Positions 34,662 through 43,403 of a stretch of 45,658 bases of DNA are shown here, piece after piece. The notes under the pieces are model-generated. The model searched no databases, was not told where the DNA came from, and saw only the letters and a list, made by a program, of their open reading frames with translations. This DNA comes from Clostridia bacterium. GTDB taxonomy: Bacteria > Bacillota > Clostridia > Oscillospirales > Feifaniaceae. The stretch covers positions 1-45,658 of the forward strand of contig JAFRSP010000012.1 of NCBI GenBank assembly GCA_017427525.1, in the 5' to 3' direction. The first letter of the stretch is position 1. The number at the start of each line of letters is the position of its first letter. Position numbers and translations under genes: made by a program.

Positions 34662-34747
34662 AGCAGGTCTCCTTCATAACTGTCAGCAGAGCGGCATACG
34701 GCAAAAGGACCAAAGCCACCGTGCGGCGCATCTACCTTCAGATAACG

Positions 34748-34775
34748 AAAAGGCACGCCCGGGGCGCGCCTTTTT
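34748..34775 (-). terminator. Terminator of rny
   Basis: AAAGGCACGCC / GGCGCGCCTTT-type stem with one mismatch, loop CGGG; on minus followed by TTTTCG. Confidence 0.7.
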
Positions 34776-34777
34776 CA

Positions 34778-36331
34778 TTATTTTGCATAGTCGATGGCAC
34801 GGCTCTCGCGCACCAGGTTCACCTTGATCTGGCCGGGATACTCCATCTCGTCTTCGATCTTTTTGGCAACGTCGCGGGCCAGCAGGGTCAGATCGTCGTC
34901 GGAAACGTCTTCCGGCTTCACCATGATGCGGATCTCGCGTCCGGCCTGAATGGCAAAGGACCGCTCCACGCCGGGGAAGGAACCGGCGATCTCTTCAAGC
35001 TTCTGAAGCCGCTTGATGTAGGCCTCGAGATTCTCGCGGCGGGCGCCGGGACGCGCGGCGGAGACGGCGTCGGCCGTCTGTACCAGACAGGAGACGATCG
35101 AAGTGGGCTCCACGTCGCCGTGGTGGGATTCGATCGCGTTGATCACGCCGCTCGACTCCTTGTATTTGCGGGCCACGTCCACGCCGATCTGCACATGCGA
35201 GCCCTCGATCTCATGATCGAGCGCCTTGCCGATATCGTGCAGCAGGCCGGCGCGCTTGGCAAGTGCCACATCGACACCCAGTTCGGCCGCCATCATGCCG
35301 GCAATGTGGGAAACCTCGATCGAGTGCAGAAGCACATTCTGTCCGTAACTTGTGCGGTAACGCAGACGGCCCAGCAGCTTGACCAGCTCGGGATGCAGAC
35401 CATAGACACCGGTTTCAAAGGTGGCGCGCTCGCCCTCCTGCTTGATGGTGTTTTCCACATCTCTGCGGGCCTTTTCCACGGTCTCTTCGATCTTGGCGGG
35501 GTGGATCCTCCCGTCGTGCACCAGACGCTCCAGGGCAATGCGGGCGATCTCACGGCGCACGGGATCAAAGCAGGAGATGGTGATGGCCTCCGGCGTGTCG
35601 TCGATGATGAGATCCACACCGGTCATGGTTTCGATGGTGCGGATATTGCGGCCCTCACGGCCGATGATGCGTCCCTTCATCTCGTCGGAGGGAAGGGGAA
35701 CGACCGAGACGGTGGCCTCCGCCACGAAGTCGGCGGCATAGCGCTGGATGGCCATGGTGACGATCTCTCTTGCGCGCTGCTCGCTCTCCTCCTTAGCGCG
35801 CTGCTCATTTTCCTTGATGCGCAGCGCGGATTCGTGCTTGATTTCGTTTTCAAGGTTATTCAGAAGGTATTCCTTGGCCTGATCGATGGTAAAGCCGGAA
35901 ATTCGCTCCAGCGTTTCCCATTCCTGCCTGCGGAATTCCTCGATTTCCTCACGGAGAGCATCGGCCTCCTTGAGCTTGCGGTTGAGCTTTTCTTCCTTCT
36001 GCTCATAGTTTTCAGCCTTTTTATCAAGGGATTCTTCTTTTTGCTGAATTCGGCGTTCCTGTTTGCTGATTTCGCTTCGACGCTCTTTAAGCTCTTTTTC
36101 GGCTTCAGCGCGCAGGAGAATGGCTTCTTCCTTTGCCTCCAGGGTTGCCTCTTTTTTCTTTGCCTCCGCACTCTTGATTGCTTCGTTGATGATCCGACGG
36201 GCCTCTACCTCGGCCTGACCGATTTCAGACTCGGCAACCTTCTTGCGATATAGGATGCCGAAACAAAAAAATGCGCATGAGAACAAGACAGCAACCACCA
36301 GATAAGGGAGAACCTGCATAAACCCGTTCAT
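34778..36331 (-). CDS. rny: Ribonuclease Y
   Basis: 517 residues from ATG 36331 (AGGAGG 6 bases upstream). Membrane-anchored endoribonuclease that starts mRNA decay. Membrane helix at about 8-26, long coiled coil about 30-200 ([20 protein letters not shown]...), KH domain with [15 protein letters not shown] (about 228-242), and the HD metal domain ([12 protein letters not shown]). Length matches the 515-520 residues usual in Firmicutes. Good promoter at 36433-36461; ymdB follows downstream. Confidence 0.97.
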   Translation of the reverse strand: MNGFMQVLPYLVVAVLFSCAFFCFGILYRKKVAESEIGQAEVEARRIINEAIKSAEAKKKEATLEAKEEAILLRAEAEKELKERRSEISKQERRIQQKEESLDKKAENYEQKEEKLNRKLKEADALREEIEEFRRQEWETLERISGFTIDQAKEYLLNNLENEIKHESALRIKENEQRAKEESEQRAREIVTMAIQRYAADFVAEATVSVVPLPSDEMKGRIIGREGRNIRTIETMTGVDLIIDDTPEAITISCFDPVRREIARIALERLVHDGRIHPAKIEETVEKARRDVENTIKQEGERATFETGVYGLHPELVKLLGRLRYRTSYGQNVLLHSIEVSHIAGMMAAELGVDVALAKRAGLLHDIGKALDHEIEGSHVQIGVDVARKYKESSGVINAIESHHGDVEPTSIVSCLVQTADAVSAARPGARRENLEAYIKRLQKLEEIAGSFPGVERSFAIQAGREIRIMVKPEDVSDDDLTLLARDVAKKIEDEMEYPGQIKVNLVRESRAIDYAK

Positions 36332-36432
36332 ACAGTACCTCCTAATCTTCAGTTGTGTCACATATCGCAGATTGCGCGTCCCCACGATGCGGGAATAAAA
36401 CGCGACAAATTCCACATGATAGTACAAAGATA

Positions 36433-36461
36433 AGTATAAAGGCAATTCAAAACCCTGTCAA
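36433..36461 (-). promoter_or_regulatory. Promoter of rny
   Basis: On minus TTGACA (36461-36456), 17-base spacer, TATACT (36438-36433): near consensus. Confidence 0.85.
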
Positions 36462-36546
36462 GAAGAGCACACACATATTTTGTATCTTCTTTCCATTTGG
36501 AAGGTGTGTGGAAGCGCAGCAAAGCGACAGGGGAAAAAGGAGAAAC

Positions 36547-37251
36547 ATGGAAAAGAAACGCAATGGATTTTTGCTGTTGGCAGCCCTTGTGTTCCTGCTC
36601 GGGATGGGGACGGCCTCTCCGCTTGCGGCGCTGCGGCACGGGGGAAGCGTGCAGACGCTTTCCAGCTTTGGCACGAGGGGAGAGGAGGTCAGGCGCATTC
36701 AGGAAAAGCTGCGGTCGCTGGGGTACGACGTGGGGGCGGCAGACGGCATTTATGGGACCAGAACCAAACGGGCTGTCACGCAGTTTCAGCGCGACAAGGG
36801 GCTGAAGGCCGATGGGATCGCCGGTCAGCAGACCCTCGCGGCCCTGGGGCTTTCCGGGGGCGCTTCCTCCGGCGGTTCCGGCGGCGAGACCGGCACGGAG
36901 CGCCTCGATCTCGACCTTCTGGCACGCATCATCTCGGCTGAATCCAAGGGAGAGCCGTATGAAGGTCAGATCGCGGTGGGGGCCGTGATTTTAAATCGGA
37001 TCCGGCACCCCTCTTTCCCCAACACGCTGGCCGGCGTGATTTACCAGGGCGGAGCCTTTGAATCGGTCAGCAACGGGGAGTTCAACAAGGCAGCGCAGGA
37101 GAGCTGCATCCGCGCAGCCAGGGAGGCCCTTGCGGGCAACGACCCCACCGGCGGGGCCATCTATTTTTACAACCCCGAAAAGACCACGAACAAGTGGATG
37201 CGCTCGCGCCCCGTGGTGCTCACCATCGGCAGGCATGTGTTCTGCAAGTGA
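36547..37251 (+). CDS. sleB: SleB-like spore cortex-lytic enzyme
   Basis: 234 residues from ATG 36547 (AAGGAG upstream). Signal peptide about 1-29, a PG_binding_1 domain (37-102: GTRGEEVRRIQEKLRSLGY, VTQFQRDKGLKADGIAGQQT), a Gly/Ser linker, then a Hydrolase_2 lytic transglycosylase domain with likely catalytic Glu132 in IISAESKGEPYEGQIAVGAVILNRI. Typical length and order for SleB or CwlJ-like proteins that open the spore cortex at germination. Divergent from rny. A forespore promoter would be expected but I could not identify it. Confidence 0.9.
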   Translation: MEKKRNGFLLLAALVFLLGMGTASPLAALRHGGSVQTLSSFGTRGEEVRRIQEKLRSLGYDVGAADGIYGTRTKRAVTQFQRDKGLKADGIAGQQTLAALGLSGGASSGGSGGETGTERLDLDLLARIISAESKGEPYEGQIAVGAVILNRIRHPSFPNTLAGVIYQGGAFESVSNGEFNKAAQESCIRAAREALAGNDPTGGAIYFYNPEKTTNKWMRSRPVVLTIGRHVFCK

Positions 37252-37285
37252 CCCGCCGGGCGGAAAAGAGAATGCAAGAAGACCG

Positions 37286-37314
37286 TTGAAAGCGCCGTGC
37301 CGGCATGCTATAAT
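37286..37314 (+). promoter_or_regulatory. Promoter of the M24 peptidase gene
   Basis: TTGAAA (37286-37291), 17-base spacer, TATAAT (37309-37314), about 53 bases before the start. Confidence 0.85.
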
Positions 37315-37366
37315 ACCTGGTAAGATCGCCCTTTGGCAGGAGAATCGATAAAAAGGAGTGAACGGC

Positions 37367-38440
37367 GTGAATCAGGAACGTCTCGCGCGTGTGCTGGCGC
37401 GTATGAAGGAGAACAATCTGCCCCAGATGGTATTGAACGACCCCTCCACGATGGAGTATATCTTGGAGTATCCTCTCGAGCCGCTGGAGCGTATGTATGC
37501 CATCGTCCTCTCGACCGAGAGAGAGCCGGTGCTGCTGCTCAACGATCTCTTCGTGGTGCCGGATGGGATTCCCATGAAGCAGGTGCGTTATTTCGATACC
37601 GACGACAGCGCCGCCGTGCTGGCGCGGTATCTGGATCCGAATGAGGTCTGCGGCGTGGAAAAGGTTTTCCCCGCCAAGCTGCTGTTGCCCCTGCAGGACA
37701 CCGGCGCCGTGGCCCGTTTTGTCAATGGCTCTCCCATTGTCGATACCGTGCGTGCCTGCAAGAGTGCAGACGAGGCGCAGAAGATGCGCGTTTGCTCGCT
37801 GATCAACGATGCCGTGATGGATCAGCTCCCCGCGTTGATCAAAGAGGGAATGACCGAGCTGGAGCTCGGCGCGATCATCAAGGAGCTCTACCTCAAAGAG
37901 GGTGCCGATCGCTCCGGCTTTGCCGGCGTGGCCTTCGGCGCCAATGCCGCCGACCCGCATCACCGCAACGACAACACCGCTCTCAAACCGGGCGACTGCG
38001 TGCTCATCGACATGGGCTGCGTGAAGGACGGATACTGGTCGGATATGACCCGCACCTTCTTCTTCAAGACCGTGAGCGACCGTCAGCGCGAGGTCTATGA
38101 GCTGGTGCGTGCGGCCAATGAAAAGGCCGAGTCCATCATCAAGCCTGGCGTGCGTTTCTGCGATATCGACGCGGCAGCGCGCGATCTGATTACCGAGGGC
38201 GGCTTCGGGCCGAGATTTATCCACCGCCTTGGACATTCCATCGGGCTGGAAGATCATGAGGCCGGCGACGTCTCTTCGGCCAATCCCGATCCGGTGCTCC
38301 CCGGGATGACCTTCTCTATCGAGCCCGGCATCTACCTGACCGGCGAGTTCGGCGTGCGCATCGAGGATCTGGTCCTGATCACGGAAGACGGCTGTGAGAT
38401 TCTCAACCACAATCCGAAGGATCTGATCGTGATCGAGTAA
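37367..38440 (+). CDS. M24-family Xaa-Pro aminopeptidase (PepQ/PepP-like)
   Basis: 357 residues from GTG 37367 (AAGGAG 8 bases upstream; a GTG at 37358 is too near). N-terminal creatinase-type domain (about 1-125), then the pita-bread metallopeptidase. The five metal ligands are present in order: Asp in VLIDMG, Asp in YWSDMTRTF, His in HRLGHSIGLEDHE, Glu in FSIEPGIYL and Glu in VRIEDLV. Releases the N-terminal residue before proline or cuts X-Pro dipeptides in the cytosol. Single-gene transcript ended by a strong terminator. A secreted X-Pro dipeptidyl-peptidase is encoded next door. Confidence 0.93.
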   Translation: MNQERLARVLARMKENNLPQMVLNDPSTMEYILEYPLEPLERMYAIVLSTEREPVLLLNDLFVVPDGIPMKQVRYFDTDDSAAVLARYLDPNEVCGVEKVFPAKLLLPLQDTGAVARFVNGSPIVDTVRACKSADEAQKMRVCSLINDAVMDQLPALIKEGMTELELGAIIKELYLKEGADRSGFAGVAFGANAADPHHRNDNTALKPGDCVLIDMGCVKDGYWSDMTRTFFFKTVSDRQREVYELVRAANEKAESIIKPGVRFCDIDAAARDLITEGGFGPRFIHRLGHSIGLEDHEAGDVSSANPDPVLPGMTFSIEPGIYLTGEFGVRIEDLVLITEDGCEILNHNPKDLIVIE

Positions 38441-38470
38441 GCGATTTCCCATTTCATAGAAAAACCGTTT

Positions 38471-38509
38471 GGGGCTGCGGCGTCGTAAAAGACGCTGCAG
38501 CCCCTTTTT
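38471..38509 (+). terminator. Terminator of the M24 peptidase gene
   Basis: GGGGCTGCGGCGTC (38471-38484), loop GTAAAA, GACGCTGCAGCCCC (38491-38504), five T. Confidence 0.9.
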
Positions 38510-38510
38510 G

Positions 38511-38884
38511 AAGAAAGGATTCTTTCGATGGGCGGTGTTCAGGATTTCTTCCATACGGCGGCACAGGGTTTTGAAGTTTGCTCCACACCAGCAGGGAAGA
38601 ATGGAAAACGCACGTTCTGCCGTCGGGACGAGAGCCGCTGATTTTTGTTGCACAGGTCCTGTGGTCAGGATGCGCAGTCCTGTATTTTTCAGAAAGAAAG
38701 AGGCGCTAAGACCACGCGGGTCTCTGCGTTTTTGCATCAGGGGGATGAAATCTGTGCAAAAGAAAAATCAAGACCACCGGACGAACCGGTGGTCTTGATC
38801 GAAATGCAAGATTTCTTTTTCCAGTTCAGACGTTTTGCTTTTGCATCAGCAAAAGCAATGCGTCATCGAAAACAATTCCTGCAA
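38511..38884. other. Intergenic region between convergent genes
   Basis: 374 bases. Apart from the terminator at 38767-38799 and a small repeat AGACC/GGTCT near 38709-38724, I see nothing convincing. Open frames crossing it are shadows of the minus-strand gene. Confidence 0.5.
38767..38799 (-). terminator. Terminator of the SLH-peptidase gene
   Basis: 14-base perfect stem ATCAAGACCACCGG (38767-38780) / CCGGTGGTCTTGAT (38786-38799), loop ACGAA; on minus it continues into TTTTTCTTTTG. Confidence 0.9.
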
Positions 38885-40555
38885 TTATTGGGCTGCGCGA
38901 TACAGGAAGGTCACGATCTGGGCACGGGTGCAATCGCCGGTGGGATCAAAGGTCGTAGCGGTCTTGCCCGTCGTCACGTTCTTGGCTGCTGCCCACAGGA
39001 CTGCATCGAAGTAGTAAGCGTCTTCGGCCACATCCGTGAAGGGGTTGGTCGCTTCGGTCTTCTCTCCGAGATAGCGATAGAGGAAGGTCACGCTCTGAGC
39101 GCGATCCACCTTACCGTCGGGATCGAAGGTGGTGGGGGTCACGCCGGTGGTGATACCCTTTTCAACCGCCCACAGAACTGCATCGTAGTAGTAAGCGCCT
39201 TCGGCCACATCCGTGAAGGGATTGGTTGTGCTGGAGGGTGCGGGCTTACCTGCAGATCTCCAGAGGAAGGTCAGCATCTGCGCACGGGTGCAAGCGTCGT
39301 CGGGGGAGAAGTGGGTGTCATCCGTACCGTTCGTAATGCCCTTGTCCACTGCCCAGTAAACGGGAGTGAAGAAGTAGGCGTCCTCAGGCACGTCCACAAA
39401 CTTGAGACCGGTCGTGGGCTCGGAGCCCTCGACCTTGCCGATCACGGGCGTCACGGTAACGCCGGTGGCCGGCATCTTGAAGGAGTAGGTGCCGTCGCCG
39501 TTGTCGGTGACCTTAACGGCGTCGCCGTTCTTATCGGTTACGGTCACCTTTTCGACCTTGTAACCATCGGTCGGCTTGACCGTGATGGTGACGGTGTCGC
39601 CGGCCTTCGCGTTGGCGGCGTCTGCCGTAACGGTTGCATTGTCGACCTTGTCGATGGTGACGGGGGAGGTTGTCGTGCTGCTGCCGCTTCCGCTGCTGCT
39701 GCCGCCACCGCCGGTGCTCTTCCGTGCGAAGTTGGCGCCGATCTCGGTGTCTTCATCGATCGTCAGAGCAAGGGGATTGGCAGTTCCGCCGGGCTGGCCG
39801 TTGATGACCCAGCCGGTAAAGCGATAACCGGAATTCGGTTTGGCGGTGAAGCTCACCACATCGCCCGAAAAGACCTTACCCTCTTCCACGAAGACCTCGT
39901 CTCTGCCTTCCACAGAGGGCACGATGGCGCCGTTCTGGCTCTCAGTGATGGTCAGCTGCCGCTTTGCAAGAATGGGTTCAAACGCAGCGGTCACGAGGGT
40001 GTTCGCATCGATGGTCAGGGTCAGGGGGTTCGTGGTTCCAGCATCTTTACCATCGACAGTCCAGCCGGCGAAGACATAGCCTTCGTTGGCTGTGGCCGTG
40101 AAGATGACTTCCGTGCCCTTGTAGACCAGATTGTTTCTCACGAACACATTTCCGCCGTCGGCGCGGGAGAGCGCAACGTTGCCGTTAGCAGCTTCCACAG
40201 TCAGCGTGACGGTCGGGATTTGAGCGTACGTAGCAGAGACGCTCTTGTCGGAATCCAGAGTCAGCTCAAGGGTCGGATCAGTGCCGACGTCGACGCCGTT
40301 GACGGTCCACTTTGTGAACTGATAGCCGGCATTGACATTGGCGGTCAGGGTCAGCTTCGTATCATGGGGGAACAGGCCCGCAGACACGGTGTCACCGGTT
40401 TCATTCTTGATGGTGACAGAGCCGGCGTTTCTCGTGGCGCTGACGGCCAGGTTATAGCTGTCTTCCTTCAGGGTCGCAGCAGACGCATCGCCGTATTCCA
40501 CGGGAAGCTCAGCAGAGACGGAGCCCTTCTTCAGCGTGATCACATATTGCTCGGA
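38885..40555 (-). CDS. InlB-like repeat and SLH anchor half of the X-Pro dipeptidyl-peptidase (after in-frame TAG)
   Basis: 556 codons continuing the peptidase frame directly after TAG 40556-40558, ending in TAA. It first completes the peptidase's last beta strand (YVITLKKGSVSAELPVEYG). Then come three InlB B-type repeats with GYQFTKWTVNG, GYVFAGWTVDG and GYRFTGWVING, a Gly/Ser linker, one more related beta repeat (GYKVEKVTVTDKNG), and three SLH domains (FVDVPEDAYFFTPVYWAVDKGI and two similar) that bind pyruvylated wall polymer. By itself it has no ribosome site (nearest GTG is 40543) and no signal peptide, so it makes sense only if the TAG is read through or is a recent mutation. Confidence 0.8.
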   Translation of the reverse strand, partial: SEQYVITLKKGSVSAELPVEYGDASAATLKEDSYNLAVSATRNAGSVTIKNETGDTVSAGLFPHDTKLTLTANVNAGYQFTKWTVNGVDVGTDPTLELTLDSDKSVSATYAQIPTVTLTVEAANGNVALSRADGGNVFVRNNLVYKGTEVIFTATANEGYVFAGWTVDGKDAGTTNPLTLTIDANTLVTAAFEPILAKRQLTITESQNGAIVPSVEGRDEVFVEEGKVFSGDVVSFTAKPNSGYRFTGWVINGQPGGTANPLALTIDEDTEIGANFARKSTGGGGSSSGSGSSTTTSPVTIDKVDNATVTADAANAKAGDTVTITVKPTDGYKVEKVTVTDKNGDAVKVTDNGDGTYSFKMPATGVTVTPVIGKVEGSEPTTGLKFVDVPEDAYFFTPVYWAVDKGITNGTDDTHFSPDDACTRAQMLTFLWRSAGKPAPSSTTNPFTDVAEGAYYYDAVLWAVEKGITTGVTPTTFDPDGKVDRAQSVTFLYRYLGEKTEATNPFTDVAEDAYYFDAVLWAAAKNVTTGKTATTFDPTGDCTRAQIVTFLYRAAQ

Positions 40556-40558
40556 CTA
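40556..40558 (-). other. In-frame TAG codon inside the peptidase-SLH gene
   Basis: Codon 868 counted from ATG 43159, in the context ACC AGC TAG TCC GAG. Protein homology and frame continue on both sides without a shift. Either an amber codon read as an amino acid, a programmed readthrough stop between enzyme and wall anchor, a nonsense mutation, or a base error. Confidence 0.85.
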
Positions 40559-43159
40559 GCTGGTAAATCCGGGCTCATAGGCGTAAATCACAACTGCCAG
40601 CTTGTGACCGGCGGGAATGGAGTAAACATTGGGCTGGAGGTAGATGGTGTAGTCGTTGGGCACGTTCGGATCCAGAGCGACCCTCGTGTCGGCAGACTTC
40701 GAATCATAGCCGGCGCCGGGGTTGCACAGATCCATCCAGCCGCGGGCGATGATCTTGTACTTGACGGAAGTGGGGGTCAGGCGGACGAAATCCCAGTTGT
40801 CCAGGCCGCCGCCCTGCCAGGCGCCGGCTTCCTTCAGGACTTCCTTCGTGACATAGTTGCCGGACGTGTTGACGGTGTCAAAGCTGGTGTCGTTCAGATC
40901 CACCAGCATGGCGCTGACCATCAGGCTGTTTCTGGCAGCAACGCCGTCGCCGTCCAGAGGCTTAGCGATGCCTTTCACGGGAAGCGCGTCATAATCGGCA
41001 TAGTCATCCTCAATGCCGAAGGTGAGGGGGTTCACAAAGTTATCGGGATCCAGCGCGTCGCCGTTGGGGGTTGCGATGGAGGCGACGTCGCCGCTGGGCA
41101 CATCGCCATTGGGGGTTTCGGTCGCCGCCTGCTCATTGTCGACGGTGGCGGTGAATTTCACGGCAATGGAGCCCTTGATGACGGTGTTTTCTTCAACATC
41201 CGCGACAAACGCAACGCTGCCGGGGGTGGAATCCTGCGAGAAGGTGGCCTGCCAGTTGCTGTTAGTCACGCCGAAGGAGGCGTAATTGCTGGTAATGGCA
41301 ACATCGTCAGCCATATCCGCATTGATCTCCAGGGTATCAGCGGGCTCCCAACTGTCAAACTCGCCCCACACATCGGGATTCTGGTTGCTCTGGGCCTGAA
41401 CGACGGGCATATCCTCCACGTCGTTCTTAACGCCGCACAGATAGTGGCTGAACCACTGGTTCAAGATCTCGTCGTAGAGCTGACCGTTGACCAGGAACTC
41501 AAGGCCGCCGGCGGGATAGGTGGGGGTAAGGTGGCCGTCCTGATGGAAGATGAGCTTGACCTGATCGCCGAATCCGGCTTCTTTGAAGGCCCGATACATG
41601 AGATCGGTTTCCTTGGTCCGGACGTTGTAGTCGTTGAGACCGTGGACAATCAGGGCAGGGATCTTGATGTTCTTCGCATTGAGGGTATAGTCGCGCACGC
41701 CCCAGACTTCCTCAAAGTAGTCGCCGGGGGTGGCTCTCTGATCCACATAGAGCTGGTTCAGATAGTCATAGTACCGATCCGCGATCGTGGCAAAATCCTC
41801 GGGATCGAGATAACGGCCGGCGCAGTAGGCGGCCAGGTAGTCTTCGTAAGCAGCATTGCTTCTGGTGGAGATACCCTGAGAGTTGGTGTACTCATACCAG
41901 CTGGCGATGCCGGCCACGGGCACGATGGTCTTCAGGCCCTTGACGCCGGTGGTGGCCAGACCAAACTGGGTGGTGCCGGCGTAGGAACGGCCGGTGGTGC
42001 CCACGCTGCCGGCAGACCAGTCAGCTTCCACGGGGATGTTGTTGGTCTTGTCGGTGTAGGCGACGCGGTCGCCGGTGAGCCATTCGATGACGCATCTGAA
42101 GGAAGCGATCTCCAGATCGGTACCGCAGGTCTCAAAGCCTTCGGAACCCATGGTGCCGATGCCGCCGCTCTCAACCACGGCGAAACCGCGAACCAGATAG
42201 TAGTCGTACCAGGTCAGATCCTCGAATTCAATCGAACGATCCTGGGGATTTACATAGTACCAGTCGCTGGAAACCGCGTTGGCCGCAGCATCCAGGGTGC
42301 CGACTGCAGCGCCTGCAGGCACGCGGGCAGCGGGCTGGGCATACAGATCGTCATAGTCGAACTCGTTGCGGTCACCGGCCGTATAGGTTCTGGAGCTGAG
42401 GTTGGTGGTGCCGGTGATATAGGGGCGGGCCTCATAGATGGTGGCAGCCTTGTAGTTGCCCTCGGCGGCGGACCGAGGCACCTGTACAAGGGCTTTCACC
42501 AGATCCAGTTTGCCGTCTCCGTCGGTGTCGTAGTCGGTCTCGACGTAGACGCAGTAACGGATGATGTCGCTCTCAGCGTTGTCATACGCATCAACGGCGC
42601 CGGTGGTGTAAGGGAAGATGGGCTGGGCACGTCCGTTGATGAACGCGGGAACCAGTTTGCCATCTTTCGGATTCACAGCGGCGTGAAGCTGATCGGCGGG
42701 TTTTCTCATATCCGTCAGCTTCTTCTTGGTGCACAGGTCGTCCAGCTTGTCGAACTCGTCGATCATGCCAAGGCTGAGTGCGAAGGCATTGAAATCGTCG
42801 GGATAGGAGCCAAGCTGTTTGTCTTCCAGACCGCTGCCCTTGATCAGGCAGTAGATGACTTCCTGAATCGTCAAGGGAGAACTCACGGAGACCCCTTCGG
42901 GAAGCACGGCATAGTCGGGCAGATCTTTGGAAGTCACAGTTCTGGGCTGGGGGCTCGGGGGGCCCACAGGAGCGGCCTCAGGGCCTTCCGGCGCTTCTGC
43001 AGCGGCTTCCGACGCTTCTTCTTCGACGAGTACAACAGCTTCGTCGGGAAGATCACTGACGGTCTCGGCATCGTCTGCAGCGAGCGCAGGTGTCAGCAGA
43101 GAGAACACGAGCGACAGAACGAGCAGCAGAGACAGCCATCGCGAGGATAAACGTTTCAT
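40556..43159 (-). CDS. Secreted X-prolyl dipeptidyl-peptidase (S15, PepX-like), part before in-frame TAG
   Basis: 867 codons from ATG 43159 (AAGGAG 8 bases upstream). Signal peptide about 1-28 ending ALA, an acidic Glu/Ala/Pro linker, then a PepX-type N-terminal domain (LTIQEVIYCLIKGSG), and an alpha/beta-hydrolase with catalytic Ser392 (GRSYAGT), Asp510 (HGLNDYNV) and His543 (DGHLTP). A C-terminal jelly-roll domain follows. Cleaves X-Pro dipeptides from peptide ends, here outside the cell. Translation would stop at TAG just before the last strand of the jelly roll, yet the same frame continues for 556 codons. As a full protein it would have 1424 residues. Confidence 0.88.
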   Translation of the reverse strand: MKRLSSRWLSLLLVLSLVFSLLTPALAADDAETVSDLPDEAVVLVEEEASEAAAEAPEGPEAAPVGPPSPQPRTVTSKDLPDYAVLPEGVSVSSPLTIQEVIYCLIKGSGLEDKQLGSYPDDFNAFALSLGMIDEFDKLDDLCTKKKLTDMRKPADQLHAAVNPKDGKLVPAFINGRAQPIFPYTTGAVDAYDNAESDIIRYCVYVETDYDTDGDGKLDLVKALVQVPRSAAEGNYKAATIYEARPYITGTTNLSSRTYTAGDRNEFDYDDLYAQPAARVPAGAAVGTLDAAANAVSSDWYYVNPQDRSIEFEDLTWYDYYLVRGFAVVESGGIGTMGSEGFETCGTDLEIASFRCVIEWLTGDRVAYTDKTNNIPVEADWSAGSVGTTGRSYAGTTQFGLATTGVKGLKTIVPVAGIASWYEYTNSQGISTRSNAAYEDYLAAYCAGRYLDPEDFATIADRYYDYLNQLYVDQRATPGDYFEEVWGVRDYTLNAKNIKIPALIVHGLNDYNVRTKETDLMYRAFKEAGFGDQVKLIFHQDGHLTPTYPAGGLEFLVNGQLYDEILNQWFSHYLCGVKNDVEDMPVVQAQSNQNPDVWGEFDSWEPADTLEINADMADDVAITSNYASFGVTNSNWQATFSQDSTPGSVAFVADVEENTVIKGSIAVKFTATVDNEQAATETPNGDVPSGDVASIATPNGDALDPDNFVNPLTFGIEDDYADYDALPVKGIAKPLDGDGVAARNSLMVSAMLVDLNDTSFDTVNTSGNYVTKEVLKEAGAWQGGGLDNWDFVRLTPTSVKYKIIARGWMDLCNPGAGYDSKSADTRVALDPNVPNDYTIYLQPNVYSIPAGHKLAVVIYAYEPGFTS

Positions 43160-43332
43160 TTGCAACTCTCCTTTTCTTTATTTTCGATGGGAAGACATCG
43201 AAGTTAAATAGCCGAAAGCGGGGGGCTTCCGCCAAAGCCGAGCGGCGGTCAGCTATAATAACCAAGTATAGTACATAAAGATAAGCAATGCAATGACAAT
43301 GGGGAAAAAGGTGAAAAGCTTTGTGGATGCAC

Positions 43333-43373
43333 GGTATCCGAATCCGCAGCCAAGCGCCGCGGATTCGGATACC
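43333..43373 (-). terminator. Long hairpin after metQ
   Basis: 15-base perfect stem GGTATCCGAATCCGC (43333-43347) / GCGGATTCGGATACC (43359-43373), extendable by four pairs with one G-U. No T run follows on minus, so it may be an mRNA-stabilising end or an atypical terminator. Confidence 0.6.
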
Positions 43374-43403
43374 ATGCTTTATTTCAGAAAAGAAGCGGAT
43401 TGT

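Noticed and set aside
40543-40558. Separate SLH gene starting at GTG 40543
   Set aside because: No ribosome site, no signal peptide, and its first residues complete the last strand of the peptidase; better seen as the same gene after TAG.
38645-43150. 1501-codon plus-strand open frame opposite the peptidase-SLH gene
   Set aside because: Length comes from the antisense of a biased repeat gene; translation is Gly/Val/His-rich without domains, and the minus strand has signal peptide, catalytic triad and SLH motifs.
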